Assembly (NCBI RefSeq): GCF_042684505.1
Contig: NZ_JBHULT010000006.1
Span: forward strand, 744,001 to 808,000
DNA from: Salinimicrobium flavum
GTDB lineage: Bacteria; Bacteroidota; Bacteroidia; Flavobacteriales; Flavobacteriaceae
Direction of reading: 5' to 3'
DNA: 64,000 nt
The notes below the pieces were generated by a model. It had not been told where the DNA came from, searched no databases, and was given only the letters and a program-made list of their open reading frames with translations. This document shows positions 6,425 to 14,233 of this stretch, one piece after another (the first letter of the stretch is position 1; every line of letters begins with the position of its first letter). The translations under genes and the position numbers were made by a program.

Positions 6425-8818
6425 CTAAGGAAGAAGGTTTTTCTCCTTTTCAAAAGAACTCCAGAACTGTTCATCATATTCCACCCGGTCCAGCGCAGCA
6501 TTCTTTTTCCAGTCTTCCCGAACCAGGACTTCCAGGTTCTCAAACCTGTAATCATATAAAAGGAAATTCTTCTCATAAATAGAATTCCTGAATTCTCCCT
6601 GCATATCAAATTTATCATGGTAATTTCTTTCAAAAAAACTACTGGCATAATACTTTCCATCCGACTGTTGGGAATAAGTAATCACCCTGTCCTGGGTCCA
6701 TTTGAGATCACCCGTATATTCCCCATGCCAGTATTTATAGTCTTCCATTTTCTCCTCCGGAAGGGTGGATTCCCATTTTTCCATCATTTTCACCACGGCA
6801 AAATCTTTCTTATTAATGTAGATTTCTCCCGAATAGGTTGAAGGAAACCAGTAGTTGGTAAACCCAAACCTGGTCTTGTCTGTGCTGAATTTTATCACGT
6901 AGAGTCCTTCATTCTCAGGTTTCCCTGAAGTGATGAATTCAAGATCAAATTTTTTGTATTTCCTTTTATGGAGCAGGCTGGAGAATTGAATTGGATTTCC
7001 TCTGAAAATGTCCATTCTTGTTGAGTATTCCGGGGATTTTGCACTGTTGGATCTGTGGTTCCATTTCACCTGCTCCAGCTTTTGTTCGGGAAAGTACTTT
7101 TGCCGGTAACCCTGGTAATATTCTTTAGTGACAAATTCAATATCTCTTAGCAGGGTATCATTTAGAAACAATACCACCTGTCCATACTTTTTGTAATTAA
7201 AGGGATCTGTGGGATGATTTTTTTCTATCTCCTTTATGACTCTCTTCATTACTTTTTTTGGCGTAGTGCCGAAGCCGTTTAAGACCACCTCATTCAGCTG
7301 TTCAAAGGCCGGAACGAGGGTTATGGTTCCATTAAGATCATTAACAGGAATTTCTTTTGACTCATAACCCAAGGCGGTAATACTCGCCTGGATGCCTGTA
7401 GAAGTTGCCTGGGGGATTTTAAGCTGAAAACGACCCTCCTTATCAGAAATTCTGTAGATCCCCTGTTCCTTCAGGTTGATGTTGACAAATGGTATCGGCT
7501 GTTTGGTTTCGGAATCAACGATAAGACCCTGTATGCCAGAAGCGGCACTTTCTTCGGCTGAAAGTTTTTCAGAAACTTCCGGGAATTCCTTTTCTTCCGA
7601 AACAATGATCTCAAAAGCCTCTTTCTTCGGGATTGTCGCTTTCCGCAGAAAAATATAGCCATCATGCAGCTGATCCATCCGGGCTTCAGAAAAATATTGA
7701 AAGTTTAAAAGCCGGTGCTGCTGTGGCTCCCGAAGTGCCTCCTGGGAGGAGCTTATAAATAGGTAAGGTTCCCCGATGGCAGCCAGCCTGTCCTCAAAAG
7801 AACCTTTTAAGACAGGGGTTTGATGCCAGGTTGTATTCTCCAACAGGGAATCGTTCGCGTGAATGGTAGCGAGACTGTAAACTTTATCTCCCATCGCCTT
7901 CTTAATATGACTTCCCATGGGAGCGAATTCCCGGAGCACAGGATCTTTCACGCTTGACATGTCATTAACCACATGAATATTGTCTGCCCAGGCCACCACT
8001 TTCTCATCAGGGTTTCTCGCCAGATAGGTCAGCAGGTTATCGGCCATTTGTTCATCCCTGAAGTTATGATTCTTATTCGCCATTTCTGATTTGTACGGAA
8101 TCTCCTTACTGTAGAAAGCATCCCTGGAGGAGGCAAGCATGCCTTTTGTGCATTGCAGCCAGTAATAATTACTTTCTGTCTCTTCCAGCTCCTGCATCTC
8201 CTTAATGATACGTTTCAGTTCCTTTTCAAAGGCTTTAAACGTGATGTCATCCCCGGAGTATTCAACCTCGTCAAGCACCTCTTCCATGGCGATCCCCATA
8301 TCGTCCTCATCAAGCTTTATCCCGATATTCTGCTCCCCGCAGTATTCGAAAAACCCATCAATGAATTCCGGGACATTATTTATGATCTGGGAATCAAAAC
8401 CTACGACCTTAAGATCATTTTGTTCTATGTAGTTCACAAGTCTCTGGAACTCGGAAGTATTGGACCAAACATTAAAAACAGCCTCATTGAAAGCTTCCGG
8501 ATCAAATTCCACATGTTCAGAATTCATCAGCCACAAGTCGTACATTGAAGATTCCATGGCAATTGTGATATATCCAAGTTCCTTATGCAGATATTCTATT
8601 ACCCTGGTCTTCATTTCGAAGATATTGCCGTACATGTGGGTCAACTCTCCCAACATCACCAATTGCTTCCCTTCCAATTCTTCTTTCAGAAAATGAAGAT
8701 CTGAATGATCCTGTGATTCAGGAGGCAATAATGAATGTGTTTTGATCTCCTGGGATTGCAGTAGCTGGAACGATAAGAAAGTGAACAGGAGAAAAAGGTT
8801 TCGGGTCATAGAATTCAT
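6425..8818 (-). CDS. Secreted erythromycin-esterase-like protein fused to a carboxypeptidase-regulatory domain
   Basis: From the ATG at 8818 the protein has 797 residues and starts with a signal peptide (MTRNLFLLFTFLSFQLLQSQ). Residues ~35-395 match the erythromycin esterase-like fold: GELTHMYGN with the conserved His (~61), AMESS, and AWADNIHVV with a second His. This is followed by a carboxypeptidase-D regulatory-like beta sandwich (~430-515; GLIVDSETKQPIPFVNINL) and a 270-residue C-terminal region like that of the protein at 21273-22835. The upstream in-frame ATG at 8842 would bury the signal peptide and is less likely. Periplasmic or surface location is inferred; macrolide hydrolysis is not implied. 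Confidence 0.8.
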   Translation of the reverse strand: MNSMTRNLFLLFTFLSFQLLQSQEIKTHSLLPPESQDHSDLHFLKEELEGKQLVMLGELTHMYGNIFEMKTRVIEYLHKELGYITIAMESSMYDLWLMNSEHVEFDPEAFNEAVFNVWSNTSEFQRLVNYIEQNDLKVVGFDSQIINNVPEFIDGFFEYCGEQNIGIKLDEDDMGIAMEEVLDEVEYSGDDITFKAFEKELKRIIKEMQELEETESNYYWLQCTKGMLASSRDAFYSKEIPYKSEMANKNHNFRDEQMADNLLTYLARNPDEKVVAWADNIHVVNDMSSVKDPVLREFAPMGSHIKKAMGDKVYSLATIHANDSLLENTTWHQTPVLKGSFEDRLAAIGEPYLFISSSQEALREPQQHRLLNFQYFSEARMDQLHDGYIFLRKATIPKKEAFEIIVSEEKEFPEVSEKLSAEESAASGIQGLIVDSETKQPIPFVNINLKEQGIYRISDKEGRFQLKIPQATSTGIQASITALGYESKEIPVNDLNGTITLVPAFEQLNEVVLNGFGTTPKKVMKRVIKEIEKNHPTDPFNYKKYGQVVLFLNDTLLRDIEFVTKEYYQGYRQKYFPEQKLEQVKWNHRSNSAKSPEYSTRMDIFRGNPIQFSSLLHKRKYKKFDLEFITSGKPENEGLYVIKFSTDKTRFGFTNYWFPSTYSGEIYINKKDFAVVKMMEKWESTLPEEKMEDYKYWHGEYTGDLKWTQDRVITYSQQSDGKYYASSFFERNYHDKFDMQGEFRNSIYEKNFLLYDYRFENLEVLVREDWKKNAALDRVEYDEQFWSSFEKEKNLLP

Positions 8819-8898
8819 ATTAGAAAAAATACATCTCGCCAATTAAGACTTGTTTTCAAGAACTGCCAACACCTACTGGCTACCATCTTCCTCATTTT

Positions 8899-9284
8899 TT
8901 AAAGCACAGGATATATAATGGCACTGCCAAAAAGTATGGAGAATGGTGATATCAGCCTGATATATCCTGGTGTTAGAATGTCAGCCCACCACAGGGCATA
9001 TCTGTGATGAATTTTTCGAGGCACAAAATAAAGTATGAGAGAGGTTGTTACATAAACCATCCAAGAACCCTGAAAATTTCAGGATACTTCGAAAATTCTG
9101 CATAGATGACCAGTCCTGCCGCAGGGATCATACGGATGGTTATTTCAGCGTAGTTGATAAAGTTGGTGCTTCCTGCCTTTCTCAAAAACTCCCGTGCTTT
9201 TGCCGGATTAAAAAGCATTAGAATACCTGCACCAATGAGAAAAATCCCGAAAAGGATCACGATATATTTGGCGATGATTGTCAT
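8899..9284 (-). pseudogene. Small four-helix membrane protein with one frameshift
   Basis: The first frame gives 78 residues ending …VLGWFM and a stop at 9048. Directly past it, the next frame reads VTTSLILYFVPRKIHHRY…WWADILTPGYIRLISPFS…AIIYPVL and stops at 8899. Restoring one G in TTTATGTAACAACC (to ATGGTAAC) joins the two into a 128-residue protein with hydrophobic segments near 5-25, 45-65, 78-90 and 110-126. The continuous hydropathy and absence of any other start in the tail support a single gene broken by a base loss. Function unknown. As with the OLD gene, a homopolymer sequencing error is an alternative. Confidence 0.75.
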
Positions 9285-9367
9285 ATTTACTGATTTGAAA
9301 TGCCAGGAGCTTAAAGTTTATTTTCCATAGTCGTAAAAGAGGTTTTTCCGGTTCAGGAACTACCTGC

Positions 9368-9838
9368 CTATCTATTCAATGGTTCCACCTCAACCGCAGT
9401 TTCTTTTTTTTCCGATATTTTGATTACAGTTGTTCCGGCCCACAGATCTCCCAATCTCTGATTTCTTTCTGTGGATTGAATAGCAATAATCGCAGGAATT
9501 CCGAAAAAGAATAGGTCAATCGGGTCCAGTAAATGCCTTTTAAGAGAATGTTTAACATCGATTTCACGGCCATTCAATTGCACCACTTTTAAATAAAATA
9601 GCTGATGACCCGGGGTTGCAGAAGATGAATAGAATCCTTCCTGAAAGACGAAGTAAAAAAACCAGAATATAATAACCGGCAAAGTTAAAAGTCCGGTTAC
9701 TTCCTGACCTCCGTCTGGAGTTGGTTCGCCAAAAAACATTAAATAAGTATAGATGATCAGATAAAATAACCCATAATCAACCAAAGTGGCTAAAACCCTT
9801 TTTATCAGATTGGAGTTGGTATTGTTTACTACTATCAT
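9368..9838 (-). CDS. RDD-family membrane protein
   Basis: A 156-residue protein with the RDD signature: an N-terminal RVLATLVDYGLFYLIIYTYL helix carrying the Arg…Asp pair, a second helix (LLTLPVIIFWFFYFVF), then the conserved ATPGHQLFYLKVVQ turn and a third helix near HLLDPIDLFFFGIPAI. RDD proteins are small inner-membrane proteins of mostly unknown, possibly transport-related function. Its stop is 14 bp upstream of the amidase start side, but both run leftwards and the amidase lies downstream in the other coordinate sense; co-transcription from the amidase gene into this one is likely. Confidence 0.85.
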   Translation of the reverse strand: MIVVNNTNSNLIKRVLATLVDYGLFYLIIYTYLMFFGEPTPDGGQEVTGLLTLPVIIFWFFYFVFQEGFYSSSATPGHQLFYLKVVQLNGREIDVKHSLKRHLLDPIDLFFFGIPAIIAIQSTERNQRLGDLWAGTTVIKISEKKETAVEVEPLNR

Positions 9839-9851
9839 TCCGGGGTAGTAT

Positions 9852-10442
9852 TTAGTCCAGAGCCTGATAAATTGTTCTTGCTATTTGATCCTGTCCTGCC
9901 TCACTGTTTAAAATTTCCCTGTCGTTTTCATTGGTTAGAAATCCCAGCTCGATCATCACTGCAGGACAATTGCTGTTTTTCAATACCAGGAAATTTGCAT
10001 TTTTAATATCAGAGACTGAATAATTTGTTGATAACAGGTTTTTAATGCTTTCTGCTACTGCAGAAGATCTTTCAGACATCTTGTTTTCATTGCTGACAAA
10101 GATTTGATGTCCGCCTGGTGTGCTGGTTTGATGGGCATTTGAATGGAGAGAGATCATAAGATCTGCATCTAAGGAATTAATGAATTTAACCCTGTCTTCC
10201 AGGGAAATGAATTGATCTGTATTTCTGGTGAGGATTATTTCAAGATCCTCATTTGTATTCAGCTCTTTGATTTTTTTCGCGATGCTTAAAACAATTTCTT
10301 TTTCAGTCATACCATTGACAGTATTTCCTGCGTCATGACCTCCGTGACCCACGTCAATAATGACCGTTTTTTTATCGGGATTTGTAAATGACAGGCTGAT
10401 GGTTATTAAAAGCAATCCGAGAATTTTCATTAGGTGTCTCAT
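9852..10442 (-). CDS. N-acetylmuramoyl-L-alanine amidase (Amidase_3)
   Basis: This 196-residue protein has a signal peptide (residues ~5-20) and a single Amidase_3 catalytic domain that cleaves the lactyl-amide bond between MurNAc and the stem peptide. The zinc site is complete: His33 in DVGHGGHDAGN, Glu48 in TEKEIV, His100 in SLHSNAH, and the catalytic Glu165 in VMIELGFLTN. There is no peptidoglycan-binding repeat or AMIN domain, so targeting must be indirect. It is followed by the RDD gene and preceded by a lipocalin-like gene on the same strand, with 12-bp gaps that suggest one transcript. Confidence 0.92.
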   Translation of the reverse strand: MRHLMKILGLLLITISLSFTNPDKKTVIIDVGHGGHDAGNTVNGMTEKEIVLSIAKKIKELNTNEDLEIILTRNTDQFISLEDRVKFINSLDADLMISLHSNAHQTSTPGGHQIFVSNENKMSERSSAVAESIKNLLSTNYSVSDIKNANFLVLKNSNCPAVMIELGFLTNENDREILNSEAGQDQIARTIYQALD

Positions 10443-10454
10443 AAATATCCGGTT

Positions 10455-10829
10455 TTAATTATCAATCTTTTTCAACAGGAATTCTCCTAAACCTAGTTTC
10501 AGAACTAATTCATTTTCGGTGGAGCTTAAAATCTTTAATTCCATGGGACTTTCCTCCATGCCGGTTAAAACTATAGACTTAGAATCTGAGGTTAATTTCC
10601 ATTTTCCCGTTCCTTTTTCATCCATTATGTAGGTTTCAAATTCCCCATTGGGTTTAAACACAAATTTCCATTTGTCTATTACCTCTGCCTTAATCTGAGC
10701 TAATCCTGCTTCATCAATATTTTCATTCAATGCTTTTTTAAAGATCCAGTCGCCAACGATAAGGTCTGTGGATTGAGCATTGCTGTTAATGGCTACCAAT
10801 AAAAAAAGTAAAGTAATTAATGTTTTCAT
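10455..10829 (-). CDS. Secreted lipocalin-like hypothetical protein
   Basis: A 124-residue protein with signal peptide (MKTLITLLFLLVAINSNAQ) followed by the short beta-strand pattern of bacteroidetal lipocalin-like domains: LIVGDWIFKKA at the start and alternating strands such as KWKFVFKPNGEFETYIMDEKGTG. Ligand unknown. Its start codon overlaps the stop of a possible 46-codon upstream ORF (ATGA), and it ends 12 bp before the amidase gene, so it appears to be an operon member. Confidence 0.65.
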   Translation of the reverse strand: MKTLITLLFLLVAINSNAQSTDLIVGDWIFKKALNENIDEAGLAQIKAEVIDKWKFVFKPNGEFETYIMDEKGTGKWKLTSDSKSIVLTGMEESPMELKILSSTENELVLKLGLGEFLLKKIDN

Positions 10830-10966
10830 TTTTGTTTTTCCTTCGTTAGACGTAACGGTCTTGTATATTCGTTGGCGGAGTAGAAACGCGGACTTTTCAG
10901 CTTAGACCTGATATCCTGATCTATCTGCGAGATATGCTGTTGTTTCAGGATTTCATTAAACGTCAT
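10826..10966 (-). CDS. Possible 46-residue small protein coupled to downstream gene
   Basis: ATG at 10966 opens a frame MTFNEILKQQHISQ… ending TKEKQK with a TGA whose bases overlap the next ATG (ATGA). Its start is 5 nt after the stop of the preceding lipoprotein gene. It therefore exactly fills the gap between two co-directional genes with coupling at both ends, which is unlikely for noise. The peptide is polar and basic with no signal or membrane segment; no family recognised. Confidence 0.4.
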   Translation of the reverse strand: MTFNEILKQQHISQIDQDIRSKLKSPRFYSANEYTRPLRLTKEKQK

Positions 10967-10971
10967 ACAAA

Positions 10972-11421
10972 TTAAGCCTTATTTACTTCGAAAAGGAGAT
11001 AGGATTGACTGGTAATTTGTTCAGCTTCTGTGGATGGGTCTACTTCGAAAGTAACGTGAATCTGACCTTGATTCCTGTAAACTTTGTTTATTTTAATCTC
11101 TTTACAACAAGTATAATCATACTCTGAGGTAATTATCAGTAAAGTTTTATCGGTGAAGTTAAAATCCAGATTTTCGAATTCTTTACCTTTTTCAGGACTT
11201 TTAAATTCCATTAGACTCAAAAAAACTGACCACTCTTCCTGATTTTTAAAAACCAAATACTGTTCATTTATAGTATTATCATCTGATACTCTAAAACTTC
11301 CGCTTTCCAGGATGTTATACTGGATTTCAGTTTCTTCCAGAGTTATGGGATCTTTATCCTCTTCACAGCCATAAAATGGTATTATCAAAATTAGTACGAT
11401 TAGAAATTTTTTAAAGCTCAT
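10972..11421 (-). CDS. Hypothetical lipoprotein
   Basis: A 149-residue protein with a clear SPII signal: basic start, hydrophobic core and lipobox FYGC (Cys19), followed by an acidic linker (EEDKDP) that retains or exports lipoproteins in this phylum. The mature part is beta-rich with a Cys-Cys pair (YTCCKEI) near residue 105. The layout (EEWSVF…TLLIITS…) resembles PrcB-like C-terminal domains, but I would not assign it. It is the first gene of the short minus-strand run that includes the amidase. Confidence 0.65.
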   Translation of the reverse strand: MSFKKFLIVLILIIPFYGCEEDKDPITLEETEIQYNILESGSFRVSDDNTINEQYLVFKNQEEWSVFLSLMEFKSPEKGKEFENLDFNFTDKTLLIITSEYDYTCCKEIKINKVYRNQGQIHVTFEVDPSTEAEQITSQSYLLFEVNKA

Positions 11422-11479
11422 TAGATTGTTGATGTTTGGTTACTAATATTCTGATTAAAATTTGCTGTAAGGTGTTATA

Positions 11480-12376
11480 TCAATACTGACTCTGCAGGTT
11501 CGCTGATAACAGATCTTCAATTTTCTGAATAGTTTCCTCGGGGTATTCCCTTAATGTCATGATATGTTTGGTGTCAGTTTCCCAGAATTCTTTGGGCTCC
11601 TTTGCAGCTTCAAATAGGTTCTGTCCTTGTTTAAAGGACACATCCCGATCTACCTTGCTGTGAATGATCAATTTTGGAATATCCTTAATGGCCCTGATAT
11701 CTTCGAGTGCTACATAATCCTGATTGAAGTTCCCGGGGTGGTCCCTGGTTTTCTCTTTGAGGAAATCCATGGGTGCATAATCAATCGCCATCTGTTGAGC
11801 AGATTGTATACTTCCGTCGAGAACCAGTGCGTCTACTTTGGTTTGATTATCCCTGGTGATCTTTACGGCAAGTTGCCCACCAAGGGACAAGCCGTAAACT
11901 ATTGTTTTAAGACTGTCTGCCCGGGTTCGGCTTAGGAAGTCCTTAAAACCAGCCTCAGTATCTTTTAAGACCCCTTTGTAGTTCGGCCTTCCACCAGATT
12001 TTCCGTAGCCCCGCCAATCCACAGCATAGACTCCGTACCCATTTTCGACAAGCGGTATAATCAAAGATTTATATTTACTCACATTTCCCCCTGCACCATG
12101 AAGTAAGAAAATGTTTCCTTTAGGTTCTATTGTTGCCGATGGAAAATAGTAAGTGTATATATCCAGGGAATCTTCTACTGTGAGAACAGTTTCCGAATAT
12201 TGAAGATCATCCATACTATCCATCTCCTTTACCGGATAATAATAAAGCCTGGATTCATCATTATTCACCATGGCTTTTATCATAGGATCGGTTTGATAGA
12301 AGTAAAAACCTGTACCAACTAAGACCAGGATCAATAAGAGAATGAACGATCCGAAAATTTTAAGTGCTTTTTTCAT
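11480..12376 (-). CDS. Alpha/beta-hydrolase, membrane-anchored
   Basis: A 298-residue protein: N-terminal transmembrane anchor (residues ~7-28) then an alpha/beta-hydrolase fold. The oxyanion segment LLHGAGGN lies near residue 92, the nucleophile elbow YGLSLGGQ (Ser at about 166) and late Asp (SKVDRDV) and His (TKHIM) complete a catalytic triad. It groups with the YfhR/BEM46-type serine hydrolases; substrate unknown. The last four codons and stop lie in an 18-bp sequence (GTGTTATATCAATACTGA on the plus strand) that also occurs at 15258-15275. Confidence 0.88.
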   Translation of the reverse strand: MKKALKIFGSFILLLILVLVGTGFYFYQTDPMIKAMVNNDESRLYYYPVKEMDSMDDLQYSETVLTVEDSLDIYTYYFPSATIEPKGNIFLLHGAGGNVSKYKSLIIPLVENGYGVYAVDWRGYGKSGGRPNYKGVLKDTEAGFKDFLSRTRADSLKTIVYGLSLGGQLAVKITRDNQTKVDALVLDGSIQSAQQMAIDYAPMDFLKEKTRDHPGNFNQDYVALEDIRAIKDIPKLIIHSKVDRDVSFKQGQNLFEAAKEPKEFWETDTKHIMTLREYPEETIQKIEDLLSANLQSQY

Positions 12377-12460
12377 TTTTCTAAGGCTGGCGGGCTATTA
12401 TGCCAAAATTAGTTTTGATGTTACTCAACCATGCGATGGAAGTAACAAACTATTTATTTC

Positions 12461-12522
12461 TACCGCCTGAAGTAGGGAAGGAGCGGCAGGTTTCGCTAAT
12501 ATATTAATAATATTTTAACAGC
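12461..12522 (-). repeat. Dispersed promoter/leader-like element, copy B
   Basis: CCGC (12463-12466) pairs with GCGG (12483-12486) around a loop holding AGTAGGGAAGGA; then TTTCGCTAATATATTAATAATATTTTAACAG. On the minus strand it lies about 85 nt before the alpha/beta-hydrolase start and presents TATATTAGC upstream of a hairpin whose loop contains CTCCTTCCCTAC. Confidence 0.5.
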
Positions 12523-12523
12523 T

Positions 12524-12631
12524 TTACACGGACTTTAGAAACGACAGCCAAATAGCATAAAAACCGAACGCCACTAATATCAGCGATAGCATTAGCCAGT
12601 CTATTTTGTAATCGAAATGGGTATGCTTCAA
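12524..12631 (-). CDS. Doubtful 35-residue membrane peptide (TTG start)
   Basis: A TTG-initiated frame starting 4 nt after the stop of the larger upstream gene encodes a polar N-terminus (KHTHFDYKIDW) and one strong hydrophobic helix (MLSLILVAFGFYAIWLSFL). No canonical ATG precedes the helix. The tight spacing and clean membrane helix are the only support. Confidence 0.25.
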   Translation of the reverse strand: MKHTHFDYKIDWLMLSLILVAFGFYAIWLSFLKSV

Positions 12632-12635
12632 TTGA

Positions 12636-13646
12636 TTAAAGTTTTTCTGCTTCCAGTTCGGCAGTTCTCTCTTTATGCTTTTCTACATCCCAGGTCATAT
12701 CCCAGTTGGAGATATAATCGGCGATGGGACCGAGGCCCACTTCAGCACGTCTTTTATCCACATTTTCAGGATCTACCATTGGCGAAACATAGAATTCCCC
12801 CGTTACCTGGTCCCTTCCTATCTGGCTTCCGTAGATCTGCCGGTTTCCTTTTCTTAAAGCCACCCGGTCTTCCAGTAAAGCCAAAGCAGAGGCATCTGCA
12901 TTTCCTTTGGAGACAGCTTCGCGCATCATGGGAAGGTATTTTTCCTGTACTTCCAGGGGCGAATGCTGGATCACTAAAAACAGGGTCATATTGCCTCTTC
13001 TGCCAATGACATCTTCCCCTAACCAGCCGTGCTCATCAAGTATGGCCTGGATCTTTATGAGGTTGACAGAATCCTTTTCAGCAATGGTTTTCCAGTGCGC
13101 CTTCATTTCAGCCGACTCCCGGCCATACTTTTCTTCAACTTCATTAATCTGCCTTCTTAATCCCTGATCTTCTTCATAGATAGTATCAAGGATAGCTACC
13201 AAAGGTTTATTGAGGTGAGCCTCCTTCTTCTCTTTATTTTCCCTCACTATTTCAAGCACTTCCTCCCATCTGCTATCTGAATGTAAACCTGCAAGATCCG
13301 GGTCTCTGGTAATATGACCGTAGTTGGAGTAATTTGCTTCCTCAGCAGCTTTGAATAGCTGGACGAAAGAGGAGTCGATCTCCTTTGCCAAAGCCCAGGA
13401 ACAGGCGGCATTGTACCGGTCTGTAGCACCGGCTTTTCCTCCCGTGGCTTTAAAAGCTTCGGAATATTTCTGTGCAGAACTTAAATAGTCTCCGGATTCA
13501 TATAACTTCCAGGCCTCATTCTTTAATGCGGAATATTCCGCTTTTTGTTCAGCGGAAGGCTCCTTTGAACCGGTCTCTTTTTGGGCGTGGGCGTTGTGAA
13601 AGGAGGCAAGAACTATGAGCAGTGCCAGAAGAAGATGTTTTTTCAT
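12636..13646 (-). CDS. Secreted TPR-like protein with DUF6624-type domain
   Basis: A 336-residue protein with signal peptide (MKKHLLLALLIVLASFHNAHAQ). Residues 35-125 form helical repeats of the tetratricopeptide type (EAWKLYESGDYLSSAQKYSEAF, RYNAACSWALA). Residues 145-315 carry a pattern I associate with DUF6624: DQGLRRQI, HGWLGED, LFLVIQHSPLEVQEKYLPMM, LLEDRVALRKGNRQIYGSQ. Enzymatic role unknown. Stands alone, separated from the next gene by copy B of the dispersed element. Confidence 0.7.
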   Translation of the reverse strand: MKKHLLLALLIVLASFHNAHAQKETGSKEPSAEQKAEYSALKNEAWKLYESGDYLSSAQKYSEAFKATGGKAGATDRYNAACSWALAKEIDSSFVQLFKAAEEANYSNYGHITRDPDLAGLHSDSRWEEVLEIVRENKEKKEAHLNKPLVAILDTIYEEDQGLRRQINEVEEKYGRESAEMKAHWKTIAEKDSVNLIKIQAILDEHGWLGEDVIGRRGNMTLFLVIQHSPLEVQEKYLPMMREAVSKGNADASALALLEDRVALRKGNRQIYGSQIGRDQVTGEFYVSPMVDPENVDKRRAEVGLGPIADYISNWDMTWDVEKHKERTAELEAEKL

Positions 13647-13718
13647 TTGATTTTTAATTACTGTATTAATGAATCAGGCAACTTTGAGGAAAATCAAGGT
13701 TCCTCAAGTGCCACTTTT

Positions 13719-14159
13719 TTATTTTTTTAATCCGAAGCCGAAAGGTGCTTTTAACTTGCCGGAATCGTACATATTGATGAAAATGGAAACGGTATCTTTT
13801 GAATTTTCCCAGGAAACCCTGTAGTTATCCAACATAGCCTTTCCCATAAATCCGTTCTCACTATTGACCGGGCAGCAACTTCCAGCTCTGAAATAGGAGA
13901 TTTTTTCCCCATTCGGGCCGGTTAGGGCATTCAAATATCTTCTCTCGTTCAGGGGGCCTTCAGAATCTTTAACCCCACCAACTTCCACAGGATTTTCGGG
14001 GGTCAATCCATAGGTTTTATCATTTGAAATTTCAGTTATCAGGAATGTATTATAGTCTCTGAGTATTTGTGGCTGAGCAATGGCAGTTTCTTTAGTTGTT
14101 CCGCAGGAGGTAAAAATAAACAGTACTCCAAGAAGTGTAATTGTAATTTGTTTTTTCAT
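13719..14159 (-). CDS. Hypothetical lipoprotein (flavobacterial GSCC family)
   Basis: 146 residues with lipobox FTSC (Cys19). The mature domain has a run typical of a conserved flavobacterial family: KTYGLTPENPVEVGG, NERRYLNALTGPNGE, YFRAGSCCP and the closing SGKLKAPFGFGLK. Relatives are often labelled 2-dehydro-3-deoxyphosphooctonate aldolase in databases, which I think is a propagated error because no aldolase motif is visible. The start is preceded by ACGTCGGCAATAAC, similar to the sequence before the neighbouring TlpA gene. Confidence 0.6.
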   Translation of the reverse strand: MKKQITITLLGVLFIFTSCGTTKETAIAQPQILRDYNTFLITEISNDKTYGLTPENPVEVGGVKDSEGPLNERRYLNALTGPNGEKISYFRAGSCCPVNSENGFMGKAMLDNYRVSWENSKDTVSIFINMYDSGKLKAPFGFGLKK

Positions 14160-14233
14160 CTGATTAGTTATTGCCGACGTTCCCGATTAACGCATGTGGC
14201 CGGGGACGTGATAGTTTTTAGCCTCAAATACCT

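Noticed and set aside
6425..8818. Macrolide-resistance (erythromycin esterase) gene
   Set aside because: Only the fold and conserved His motifs are shared. The protein is secreted and multi-domain, and there is no resistance context.
12524..12631. Confident small-protein call
   Set aside because: TTG start, no conservation evidence; listed only at low confidence.
13719..14159. 2-dehydro-3-deoxyphosphooctonate aldolase annotation
   Set aside because: Database labels for this family may say so, but the protein is a short lipoprotein without aldolase motifs.
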